From Lobulomyces angularis (taxonomy: Eukaryota; Chytridiomycota; Chytridiomycetes; Lobulomycetales; Lobulomycetaceae): DNA of 36,883 nt. Positions 22,836-32,393 of the stretch are shown piece by piece. The notes beneath the pieces are model-generated. The model was not told where the DNA came from. It saw nothing but the letters and a program-made list of their open reading frames with translations, and did not search any database. The position numbers were made by a program, and so were the translations under genes. Position 1 is the stretch's first letter, and each line of letters begins with the position of its first letter. The stretch lies in the NCBI GenBank assembly GCA_027604685.1, contig JADHYX010000215.1:1-36883 (forward strand), read 5' to 3'.

Positions 22836-23269
22836 TTTTGCAACTTTATTCAAACTCCGTAATTAAAAACCTACTCCATCAAAAAAGAAAATATTAGAAA
22901 GTGACAAGAATATAACATTCTTGTTACAATGTAGCTCAATAAAAATTTTTATATTTTGACATGATGTAATTTAAAAAATACTGATAATTTTGATGGAACA
23001 GTCACTTGCTAGTTCACATTAACCCTTCACAGCACTCATGCAATCTTAATTAGTTATAGCATTAGATTCGAATAGATTTCATTCACTTAACTATTCTAAA
23101 AACTCCAAGCTAATTAAGGTACTAAGAGTTATATCTATTCAAACTTTAATCATGAAAATGCTCTTCAACCAAATTTTGAATTCAGTTATTTTGGTTTAAA
23201 TTGGAAATAAGTACTGTTTAGAAAGAATACATTATTGTTAAAAAAGAGTTAAATAGAACACAAACTTAT
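22836..23269. other. intergenic, upstream of WDR92, nothing recognised
   Basis: AT-rich DNA holding the WDR92 promoter side. No ORF on either strand resembles a family. The decayed transposon fragment begins beyond it. Confidence 0.4.
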
Positions 23270-24080
23270 TAAAGAAGTTTCTTGTTGAAAATAAAAAAAA
23301 CTCTGCGTATTCATGTATTGTTATGTAACTATCTACACTACCAATTTCAGTACATAAATTGTAATCTAATTTTAGTATAACAGGTTTAATTTTACTTTGT
23401 CTTTCAAGTAAATTATTTTTAAATATAAAGTAATATCATTATTTCAATAATTAAGTTTGTAACATAATAATTATCACTCACCGAACCATAGCCTGAAATC
23501 TTGATGAGATTCAAAGCTAGTCACTTCAAAATAAATCTCACAGATTAAGTAAGAGTCGAAAATAAAATGAGGCAAAACTAAAAAGCTTACCGAAGACCAT
23601 CTTATTTTTTGGATAAAGAAACTAATAGGATATGCCATCTCCAACAGAGCCTGTAATTTTCTAATAACAAAATGAATTTTTTCTGAATGCAATTTAAAAA
23701 AAACTAAAACTATATGATGATAACATTACATCATTTTTAGCAAAAATATACAGAAATACAAAAGAAAAAAATTTTTTAGATGAGCAATTTTAAATTTTAC
23801 TGTAGTATTTACTATTCGTTTTAGTTAAAGTTTCTTTCTTCAAAAATACCTTTTTTTTTTTAAAGTAGTTCTACCATATCTCTTTTTTTTTTTGGGCAGT
23901 TTCATAAATCAATCATTCTCCACAACAAATGCAACATTTTTTAAAAAGATCTTTGCTATCCAATAAAGTTTTAGTATAGAATGAATATCAGTATAATATA
24001 CCAATCTATATATCAAGCAAAAAAACCCCTTGATTGTTCATTTCACCAAAAAACAACTAACTTGACCACTTACCTTCGTT
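23270..24080 (-). mobile_element. Degenerate hAT-like transposase fragment related to the copy at 1-743
   Basis: On the minus strand, about 23375-23270 reads DYNLCTEIGSVDSYITIHEYAEFF, matching CTENGIDSYN of the 1-743 relic. The DNA also matches there: TAACTATCTA...TTTCAGTACA occurs in both. Upstream, 23692-23580 reads HSEKIHFVIRKLQALLEMAYPIS, similar in pattern to the ETFILNDIPYSLTDS segment of the other copy. Around 23890-23920 the minus strand encodes KCCICCGE, possibly a decayed zinc finger. Splice-donor-like GTGAGT (about 23480) and GTAAGT (about 24070) sites suggest the source gene had introns. Many stops mean it is not functional. The assignment depends on the similarity between the two copies. 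Confidence 0.35.
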
Positions 24081-24391
24081 TATAATAATATTACTAAAAT
24101 GTATACAACACAAAAGTTACTGCTCATCCAATACAAATATGTAATTTTTTGATTCTCATCGTGAAGTAAATGCTATATTTGATGTGTTGTTGCATAAAAA
24201 ATTGAATTGCTAAATTTTAAGATCTTTGTGTAACAGATTGAAGTATTTGATGATTGGTTCAATATTCGCGATTGGTGAGAATAGAAAAACTGAAAAAAAA
24301 TTAATTTACAGGAATCTATCTTTATTAATCTTCATTTCAAAACAGCTTTTGATTCTGCTTGCTTTGATCAATTTTGAAGAATAGACTTTAA
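24081..24391. other. intergenic, upstream of the STK32-like kinase
   Basis: No coding-like segment was recognised. The stretch should contain the kinase promoter and 5' leader. Confidence 0.4.
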
Positions 24392-26097
24392 ATGGGTCAA
24401 AAAAATTCAAAGCAGAATCCCGCTCCACCTTATTCAGCACCACAAGCTGCCATCGATTTATCGCAATTTACTTTAATATACCAATTAGGAAAAGGAACTT
24501 TTTGTAAAGTTTTGGCAGCAGAGAACACTACAACTGGTGAAGTAGTAGCATTAAAATATTGTCTTAAGGAAAAACTTCTTGAAAAAAAAGCAATAAATCA
24601 TATTATACAAGAAAGAAATTTATTGGAGGAACTGGAGCATCCTTTTATTTGTAATCTAAAATATTCCTTTCAAGACTCTAATTATGTGTATATGGTTTTG
24701 GAACTCATGACAGGGAACGATTTGAGAGCTCACGTCGGAACATCTATGCCAGAGGTATGCTATCCAATCATTTTCTGTGTTAAAAGCTGCGCTTCGTTTA
24801 AATTATATAAAATAAAACATATTGAATTGCATTGCACCTTTAAAATTTGAATTTTTTACTTTAATATATCTATTATTATAGCGAAACCTAAACTTGAACA
24901 CTTTATTTTTTTAGGATTGCACGCGAATAATTATAGCAGAAGTTTGCTCCGCCCTTGAATATTTACACATACATAATATAGTGCACCGCGACATAAAGCC
25001 AGATGTATTTAAATTTTATAATTTAATACTAATATTTAACTCTCTGTAGAATATATTACTCGATGAATGTGGACATGCTTATTTAACAGATTTTAATGTT
25101 GCTGTTAATTTTAAGCCTGGACAACCGTTAAGATCTGTAGCAGGTACAGAACCTTATATGGCACCTGAGCTTTTTTCCACTTCTCAAATTGGCTATTATA
25201 CAAGTGTTGACTGGTGGTCTCTAGGGGTAGTTATGTACGAGATGATATATGCTGATCGTCCATTTCGAGGAAAACATAAAAGGGAAAATATTATAAAAGG
25301 AGAGTACAGGATGCCCAATTCCAAGTTTACCCATATATCAACTAGTTGCAAAAGCTTTATAAATGAACTTTTGCAGACTCAAGTTAATAAAAGACTGGGA
25401 TGCGGATTGGAGGGAATGAAAAAATATAAGTCACATCCATTTTTTAAACTAAAATATCAGTCGAAAGTACCAAAAAACGCAATTGCACCTGTACCCTCAG
25501 ATGGAGCAGGACAGTCTGCGAAAGCTCCAAACTTAGCTCCATCATCTGACTCATTACCAGAAAAAATAAAACCTATAAATTGGTCTAAATTGAATAAAAA
25601 ATTAATTGATCCTCCGTTTAAACCTAGAGGATTCAGAAATATACCCGAGAACAGTAAAAAAAAAAGAGAGAAAGACATTGAAGGGGAAAAACTAAAAGAA
25701 AAAGACAAAGATTTGGATCTTCAGATTATGATCGACCAACAAAATGGAGTTGGAACTCAATGTCAGGTAGACTATCCTGCATTAACTGAAAAATTTTTGG
25801 TATCGCTTATAAATTTTTTTATTTTATTCAAATTTCTTCAAGTATTACGATTACAGGTTTAAAGTTGACCGGCAGAAACAAAAAAGAAAAGAAGAAAGAA
25901 TTTTCGTTGATTTAGATCGCGTAGCGAGAAGTTGTTCTTCATTAATATCAATGCAAAGCCAAAGTCAAACGAACTCCATACCTAGATCTACACAGTCTGG
26001 GTTAGGACTTGAACTACCATCTCCCAGATCTAGAATAAATAATCTAAGAGAGGCAAATGGGAGCAATGAAAAAATTTCACCTGTTTTTAACGTTTGA
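24392..26097 (+). CDS. STK32/YANK-family AGC Ser/Thr protein kinase, probably N-myristoylated
   Basis: Four exons (24392-24754, 24915-25004, 25050-25799, 25876-26097) give about 474 aa. The N-terminus MGQKNSK fits an N-myristoylation signal. The kinase domain runs from about 28 to 290: glycine loop LGKGTFCKV, VALKYCLK lysine, HRDIKPD catalytic loop, then DFN in place of DFG (LTDFNVAV), GTEPYMAPE and DWWSLGVVMYEM. DFN plus 'GT.PYMAPE' marks the YANK/STK32 group of AGC kinases, whose substrates are poorly known. INWSKLNKKLIDPPFKP at about 340 is the AGC C-tail tether (PPFKP). The basic tail and a Ser-rich end (SLISMQSQSQTNS) are not conserved. The last intron is uncertain: the obvious acceptor TTACAG before 25859 does not keep frame, so the model uses CGGCAG at 25875. 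It is divergent from WDR92, with relic DNA between. Confidence 0.85.
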
Positions 26098-26454
26098 ATA
26101 TAAATAAATATTATAGTTTAATTGTATAAAATTTAAATAGTTTAGATAATTTAAATTTTCAAAGAGTTAACTGATAAACAATATAAATGAAATTCTCTTT
26201 GTTCATAATATGTACAACAAACCTTTTTCCAATACAATTTATATTTACTCATCACAAAGGCCATTGAATCAGCAAATTATATGATATAAAGTTATATGAT
26301 ATAAGTTTTCGATATAAATTTAGTTCCGTAGTATTAAATCTTTAAAAGCAATAATACAAAAAATTTTGAGAAAAACGGGATGCTCAACATTAACAGAAGA
26401 AAAATTAAAATCGAAACAATAAACGTAATATTGCTGATATTTTTTTTAAATGTT
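26098..26454. other. intergenic between convergent kinase and TAF7 genes
   Basis: AT-rich 3' flanks of two convergent genes. No ORF or RNA gene is recognised. A short direct repeat, GTTATATGATATAA, lies near 26280-26305. Confidence 0.45.
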
Positions 26455-27924
26455 TTATTCTATTATTGTAAAACTATCTTCCTCATCCAAATTGGTATCG
26501 CCCAGTCTATTAATCTCATTTTTCTCGTTTTCATCCATTTCAACATCATCCACACCATTACTTTTTTCCTCTTTTTTTTTTTTGGTTATCTCCTCACCCT
26601 CTTCGCCCACTTCATAACGCTTTTCCGAGTCTACTAAGATATCCTCAAGATTTTCATCTTCTTCTTCCTCACCATCATCATTCTTCATTTGTAAAACTAA
26701 ATTTTCAACTTCCTCTTTTTTATTATTTAATTCCACTTCTAACTTTTTTATAATATCCTCAAACCGTTTCTAAAATTGTTATTACATGGTTAAATGTTCA
26801 AAGAAAAAATTATACAATTGTTACCTTCATAATTGGATTATTTTGATTGTTTAAACTTTCTAATTTTTCCGCTAATTTTTCTTCTAATTCCTCAATTTCC
26901 AGCTCCAAATTCTTTAATATTAGCTGATCCTCGTTATCACCTTCTTCTTCATCATCTTCACTGGAATCGCCTTCTGATAAATTTTTAAGCTCATTTGCAA
27001 GATCAGCATCCAAATCCCATTCTTCTTCCACATCAAGACCGTCGTCTTCAATCTGCATTAAATCTTTTATATCTTCCAATTCGTTTGCATCCTCGGCTTC
27101 TTCATGTTTTAAAAAATCCTCATCTTCCTCCTCCCCAAGTTGCTGTTCATCCTCAATGCGTTCATCCAACAATTCTAAAACGTTACCTCAATTACTTAAA
27201 AATAGTTATACCCCAAGTAACATCCTCAGCAGCGTAGTCTGCCAAAAGCAGTCGCTCAATTTCTCTTTCAACATCTTCAATTGCCTAAATATGTAGATTG
27301 GAAGAAACAAAAATTAGAAGAAAAAATTGCTTCACTATTACACTTTTTGAAATTCTTTTTCGAAACCTTCTCTTTTTACAGTATTTCATTGGAGGAGTAA
27401 GCCCATGAGGAAATACAAATTCACTTTCACCAGTTTTTTTTTTTTTTTTTGAAGTCGATTGAACCGGATCATCTACCAGAAGCATCTGGGAAATATCAGC
27501 AATTTTTATAAAGCTTTTATTATCAAAAGTTTTCATTGACTCAATGAGAGTAGGTAAATCCATCAATGATGCTTTATATTTGTCATTGCCCAACTTCAAC
27601 ATAGCGTTTCTGTCATCTAAATTATTTAGTAAACTTTTAGAAAAGTCTCAATTCTTTTTAATTCTGAATTTAGGTAAAGATATATGCAAAAAACTAACCT
27701 TTAAACTTAAGAATTAGGTCAGCAGGAGGTTCTTTAGACCTAATTGCTTGCCTAAGTTTCGCATTTAGTTCCTGGGGTAGAACTCTTAGTATGAGGTGAT
27801 TTTCTTGCGGTACAACTTCTTCCTAGATTAAAAACTATAAGCCTATTGATATTAAGGTTCTGTTTTAAATAATTACCCCAAACAAACCTTTCTTTTTGGA
27901 AGTTTTTTTTTCTTTTTTTAACAT
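26455..27924 (-). CDS. TAF7: TAF7, TFIID subunit (TAFII55 domain) with long acidic coiled-coil tail
   Basis: Six exons on the minus strand (27924-27877, 27822-27699, 27616-27342, 27284-27212, 27174-26825, 26769-26455) give 394 aa. The TAFII55 N-terminal domain spans about 17-170: ENHLILRVLPQELNAKLRQ, LILKFKDDRNAMLKLGNDKY, ASLMDLPTLIESMKTFDNK and ADISQMLLV. A gap with KKKKK precedes FVFPHGLTPPMKYCKKRRFR. These blocks are diagnostic of TAF7, which binds TAF1 in TFIID and restrains its activity before transcription starts. The C-terminal half is strongly acidic with predicted coiled coil (LELEIEELEEKLAEKLES), as in other TAF7 proteins. The start was chosen because only the GGGG|GTAATT donor keeps frame into EEVVPQEN. 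It is head-to-head with DPH7, with 60 bp between start codons. Confidence 0.92.
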
Positions 27925-27984
27925 CTCAAAAAATTTTTTTTTTGATGGTTTAAAATTACCTCAAATAATGCTAAAAAAAAAAAG
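27925..27984. promoter_or_regulatory. 60-bp bidirectional promoter between TAF7 and DPH7
   Basis: Start codons of the divergent TAF7 (27924, minus) and DPH7 (27985, plus) genes are only 60 bp apart. The interval is mostly A/T tracts, with no clear TATA box. Transcription of both genes must start within this interval or inside the neighbouring leaders. Confidence 0.6.
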
Positions 27985-29167
27985 ATGTCCTTAATAACTG
28001 AAAAATTATTATTTGATACTGAAAAATGTGCAGATACTGTAGAATTTAACCCATTTGAAGAAGTGGTTGTTGTGGGTACTTATGATTTAAATAATGGTGT
28101 AAAAACAGGCTCTTTACATTATTTCAAAAAGAACGATAAATGTGAATGGTTTCAAGATTTAAAACTAAACACTAACGCGGTACTGGATATGAAGTGGTCT
28201 CATAACGATTCAGATAAGTCGATTTTAGCAGTTGGAGATGTGAACGGTTTGTTAAATTTTTATAGTGACGGAAAGCTATTGGCTAGCCATAGTAATAACA
28301 GAAATACCATTAACTTATCCTTGGATTGGTCCAATAGGATAGATAAATCCAGGTATTATTAAAACTTTTTTCAAGTTCCTAATGCCGATTATTACTACAC
28401 CATTTTCTACTGGAATATTTAGCAGTCCTAAAATAGTGGTTTCAGAGAGCGATGGATCACTTTCCATTAAAAACATGACTTCTTATAATGTTACAGAAAC
28501 TTTGAATTTTAAAGCTCACACTTTTGAAGGAAACTTACAGGCAGAAGCATGGATTGCTGCTTTCAATTACCATAATACAAATTTATTCTATTCAGGAGGT
28601 GATGATGCGAATTTTTTTGGTTGGGATCTACGTACTAAGTGTTTTAGTGCAGTTTTTCGTAATAGACAGTAAACAGAAATATTTGAAGATGTTAAATTAA
28701 TTGTTTTATTGAAAAGGCATGAATCTGGGGTCACAGCAATCCAGACAAATCCTCATGATGAATTTCTGTTGGCAACTGGATCATATGATGAAAATCTTAG
28801 AATATGGGACACAAGATACATAAGTTCAAAATCGGAACCATTAACTAACTATCATGTTGGTGATGGTGGAGTGTGGAGGGTAAAATGGCATCCTATTGAT
28901 AAAACTAAACTGTTGGCCGCATGTATGCATGATGGTTTTAGAATTTTGAGTGTGGAAGGTATTTTAGGGAGTTTCTTTCTGAACTTAATAATTTTAGATA
29001 TTGCTATTAATACAATTTACAAATACATGAAGCATCAGTCGCTAGCTTATGGTGCTGATTGGAATTACTTTGATTATAGGAATGGAAAACTTACGGTCGA
29101 CAAAGATGTTGTAGGAACCTGTTCATTTTATGACAAAGAGTTTAGAATGTGGGAAATAATATATTAG
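27985..29167 (+). CDS. DPH7: DPH7/WDR85-like diphthine methylesterase, WD40 protein
   Basis: Four exons (27985-28352, 28426-28668, 28717-28958, 28998-29167) give 340 aa. N-terminal DTEKCADTVEFNPF is the family's 'aDsvEwcP' block. Later come GGDDANFFGWDLRT, ESGVTAIQTNPHDEFLLATG then SYDENLRIWDTR, GVWRVKWHP, and the DPH7-like HQSLAYGADW. The protein demethylates methylated diphthine on elongation factor 2 so that DPH6 can finish diphthamide synthesis, in the cytoplasm. The intron at 28959-28997 is 39 nt, a multiple of three without stop, so retention would insert 13 residues rather than truncate. The first acceptor is a tandem NAGNAG (TAGCAG, 28420-28425), allowing one extra Ser. Confidence 0.88.
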
Positions 29168-29239
29168 TAGTTTATTTTATTCTATTATATTCTATTTTTA
29201 AAGAACAAGATATTATAGAAGAAAAAGAGTACTAGAGAA

Positions 29240-30167
29240 TTAGAAAAGTTTGAATGGCAGTTTACTGTTGACAACTTTCTGTAAAACTGGTTTTATTTCA
29301 TCATCTACAAGAGAAATTAATTTTGCCTTAATTCTGCCACGAATAGCTATAAAAATAAAATTAAAAATAGGTTAAAATAAAGTAAATTACAATCAGTGAC
29401 AATGTCTAAAAGTGGATTGAAAATGATTCCAAATCCATCGAGATCAATATCAATTCTAGTAAAATCAACTGCAACCTAACAAAAAATAAATAAAAGGGAT
29501 GATGCTAAAATATAATACTGCAGCAATTTCGGCAGCAGTAACAGTGACTCCATTATTAATGTCCAATACTATTGAGGTTAAAATATCGATTTTCATGCCA
29601 TTGACATCAACATTTCCGCTAATATCAACGTGAGGATGTAAAAACCCGCAGTGACCAATAGCATGACCAAGAACATCAACACTTAAATCAATTGGGTTAA
29701 TTCCAGCTGCCAAAAGAAAAGGTTAATATTTACTTCGATGGATCTATAAACCTTTTATAACAAGTGTTAGTAAGCCAGCATCAGCGTTAAAATCATTGGA
29801 AACATATTCAACATTTTTAATGTTTAATTTTTTTAATCCAACCAAGTTTGTTAAATAGTAACCAACTTCACCTCTAGCTTTGCAGATGCCAATATTGACT
29901 TGACCAGAAGTACTTCCTTGAGCTAAAGTTTCTTTAGGATCTAATTTAGCATCAGTGATAATTTTAACCCTAAAAAAAGATGTTAATTATTATAAATTTA
30001 ACAAATTCATACATGTCTTGATCATATTTTTGGATCATCTCATTTGCACCATCAACAATTAACTGAATGTCTTCATAAGGTAATGGATCTCTTTTTGAAA
30101 GTGGAGTAATATAGCTTGCAGCTGCAAAGGTAGATAGAAATACTGTTGCTAAAACTGAAAATTTCAT
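29240..30167 (-). CDS. Secreted protein, TULIP/takeout-like lipid-binding fold suspected
   Basis: Five exons on the minus strand (30167-30013, 29969-29752, 29706-29519, 29475-29391, 29346-29240) give 250 aa. MKFSVLATVFLSTFAAAS is a clear signal peptide, followed by a Kex2-type KR site (PLSKRDP, about 24-27), so a propeptide may be removed. The mature part alternates beta-rich amphipathic segments (KKLNIKNVEYVSNDFNADAG; HPHVDISGNVDVNGMKIDIL) and ends with a helix, GRIKAKLISLVDDEIKPVL, then NSKLP. That order (early helix, long curved sheet, final 'l...i...ln..lp' helix) recalls TULIP proteins such as takeout/JHBP and BPI, which bind lipids in a hydrophobic tunnel. This is shape-level inference; no signature motif proves it. 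Two Cys (in GICKA and GHCGF) could pair. It lies next to the secreted PL7 lyase on the same strand. Confidence 0.7.
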
Positions 30168-30689
30168 TTTGGAATAGTTAAAAGAAAATAGGAATGATAA
30201 ATGAATTTTTGAACTGTCTTATAAATAAAAAAAGCAAAAATCTATATGTGGAGTGTATCATTTTCAAAGAATGTTTTGTGTTTATGTTGCTAAATATTCT
30301 GTTGCTTCAACAGTTCACTGGAGGGGATTTCCCCACCTCAACTCAAAACATCTCTTTCAGACTCTTCGGCACCTGATTAAAAATATATGGGGTTAAAAAA
30401 AAAATCATAAAATGATATTTTTATTTATAATTATTTTCTATCTATTTTAATACAATTTTTTAGTATTTGTTACCATTTATTATATAAAATAATGTATATA
30501 CAATAAGGCCTATTACAAATTAATATCACAATAATCAAAATTTCAAAACTTAAAATATACTGCATAGTTATAGCATGGTCATAACTATAGTTATTGCCTA
30601 TTACTGCTTCATATATGGATGTTCAACATGTCAATTCTTTTGAACTAATCAATTCTCCAAAATTGAGAATGTTCATTCGTCTAACTCTT
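30168..30689. other. intergenic, upstream of the TULIP-like gene
   Basis: AT-rich DNA without a recognised gene. It includes a small perfect hairpin at 30564-30588 (arms ATAGTTAT and ATAACTAT, 9-nt loop). Confidence 0.4.
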
Positions 30690-30905
30690 TTGTAAATATG
30701 TATATTGTGATTTAATACTATAAATATGTATATCTAATTATCTGTATTAACTATTGTAAATGGACTGTAAGTATGGTGTAAATATGGTGCAAATATAGTG
30801 TAAATGTCTGTAAAGTTACTGTAAATATATAGTGAAAACATTTGTAAATATCTGTAAATATAAGTACTATACTTGTAAAAATGTAAATATTTGTAAATAT
30901 TGGCA
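30690..30905. repeat. Degenerate GTAAATA-rich tandem array
   Basis: At least ten copies of GTAAATA or close variants occur at irregular 10-14 bp steps, for example TATGGTGTAAATATGGTGCA followed by AATATAGTGTAAATGTCTGT. Open frames here, such as the Tyr-rich minus-strand ORF ending at 30734, are by-products of the repeat. Inverted copies (TATTTACACTATA) appear at 31741-31815. Confidence 0.6.
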
Positions 30906-31095
30906 AGAAGCCAAGAGGCACAAATAGCCATTTGGGTGCCAAGCCTATTCAAAAAATAAGGCTGGCTTTTTCCATTGTTTAATATTGGTGAAATTTATAA
31001 ATATTTAAGTTATTTGATGTTATACGCAAAAATATGAAACTATTTGCAAATTTCGATATAAGAATGTCTAAATAACTTCTTTACTGAATTATTAG

Positions 31096-31305
31096 AAATT
31101 TTTTTTAATTTCACTATAAATGATAGTGTTTGAATTTTCGCTATCAGCTGAAATTTCGGTAGAATTATTTATTACTTCAATTGATGCAATTAGCATGAAA
31201 AAGAGCACCAATGCTAGAGTAAATTATCAAATAATATCAACAGAATTAAAAGAAGTTAAAATATAATTACCATTTTACAGAATGCACATTTTTCAACATA
31301 GACAT
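31096..31305. repeat. Left copy of a 210-bp inverted repeat flanking the PL7 lyase region
   Basis: This segment is the reverse complement of 34467-34676 with about five mismatches in 210 bp and no gaps. Identity stops abruptly at both ends. It contains no ORF and no internal terminal repeats. It could be one end of a composite element or one copy of a short nonautonomous transposon. Confidence 0.9.
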
Positions 31306-31379
31306 TTTCAGGTTATCGCATGTAACAGACATTGTTTAATTCAAAGTAAAAAATATTGTTTAAAAAAAAAAAAACCTGA

Positions 31380-31490
31380 TCTATTTCATGCCAAGCCAGC
31401 CACTTAAGCCATCCATTTTCTATTTTTAATTGAAAGCCAGCCAAGCCAAAAGCCAGCTCTAAAAACTCCCTTGACGACCCTTAATTAAGA
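31380..31490. mobile_element. Possible hAT-type terminus with GGCTGG/AGCCAGCC subterminal repeats
   Basis: The stretch repeats GCCAAGCCAGCC, AAGCCAGCCAAGCC and AAAAGCCAGC, and ends CTCCCTTGACGACCCTT. Read on the minus strand, the end AAGGGTCGTCAAGGGAG resembles hAT terminal repeats of the CAGGG type, and repeated GGCTGGC words fit subterminal transposase-binding sites. Similar words (GGCAAGAAGCCAAG, AAGGCTGGC) occur at 30901-30975, which could be the other end. Target-site duplications were not established. Confidence 0.35.
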
Positions 31491-32393
31491 CTATATTTGG
31501 AGATATTCGTAAATTCACAGTACTTCTGTTTTTAGGAGTATTTACCAATATTACGATAACCCTTACAAACAAAAACACATTTAAATTCAATATTGAATTC
31601 TATTAATTCATTGGTTAAACATAACATAAAAACAGAATTTTAGTAAAATTTACTAGAATTGTAGTCCTTAATAAATTAACTTTTAAACAACCTTCGGTAT
31701 CCTGTTAAGTTTTTAAGACCATTACGAGTACTATAATGAAGGTATATTTACACTATATATATGACATTTTACGCTATATTTATAATGCATTATACTATAT
31801 TTACACTATATTATAATTAAAGTCTATTTTTAGGAATTTATAGAGTATTTTTAGGGAACCATTCATTTTTTATTTTTCTTGGGTGCCTCATCAAACTTTC
31901 GGTTTTTAATTTTTTGTTTTAAACTGTAAAAGAAGTCTTAAAAGTTGCGCTTTTTTATTGCTTATTTACTGCTTTTTGAGGTTTTTTATTTTTTTGTGAT
32001 TTTTGTTAAATACAAATTTCATTTAAATATATGCTTAAAATTATTTGTATTCAATTTTTGTTTTTTTCAACTTTTTCCAAAAATTGCTTCCAATTGAATT
32101 TTGTAAATTCTGAAAATTCACATCAAAAAATTGTATTATGAAACACTTTTTTAAGTTCTAAATAATTTTCTATTTTAACTAAAATGCTATAAAAAATGCC
32201 TTTTACTATTCTTTGAAACCTTGAAAATTTAACTATCAACAGAAAAAAACTGGGTTTTTTTTTTTTTAAAAAAAAAAAGTAAAATCGACACTAAAGTGAA
32301 TACTTCTGTATATCAATCTATTATATAATTTACAAAAATAAATTATATATAAAAAAAAGAAAACAAAAAGAAGGTGTTATAAGAATATTTATT
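31491..32393. other. intergenic, repeat-bearing, no gene recognised
   Basis: AT-rich DNA between the repeat cluster and the PL7 gene's 3' end. At 31741-31815 it holds inverted copies of the GTAAATA array (TATTTACACTATAT). The remainder has long T and A tracts and no coding-like frame. Confidence 0.45.

Noticed and set aside
23474..23692. A functional 72-aa minus-strand gene
   Set aside because: It contains splice-like signals but only scraps of similarity to the relic at 1-743 and many stops around it, so a decayed element fits better.
30734..30952. Tyr-rich ORFs on the minus strand
   Set aside because: They come directly from reading the GTAAATA array backwards (TATTTAC gives IY/YLQ), so they are a repeat by-product.
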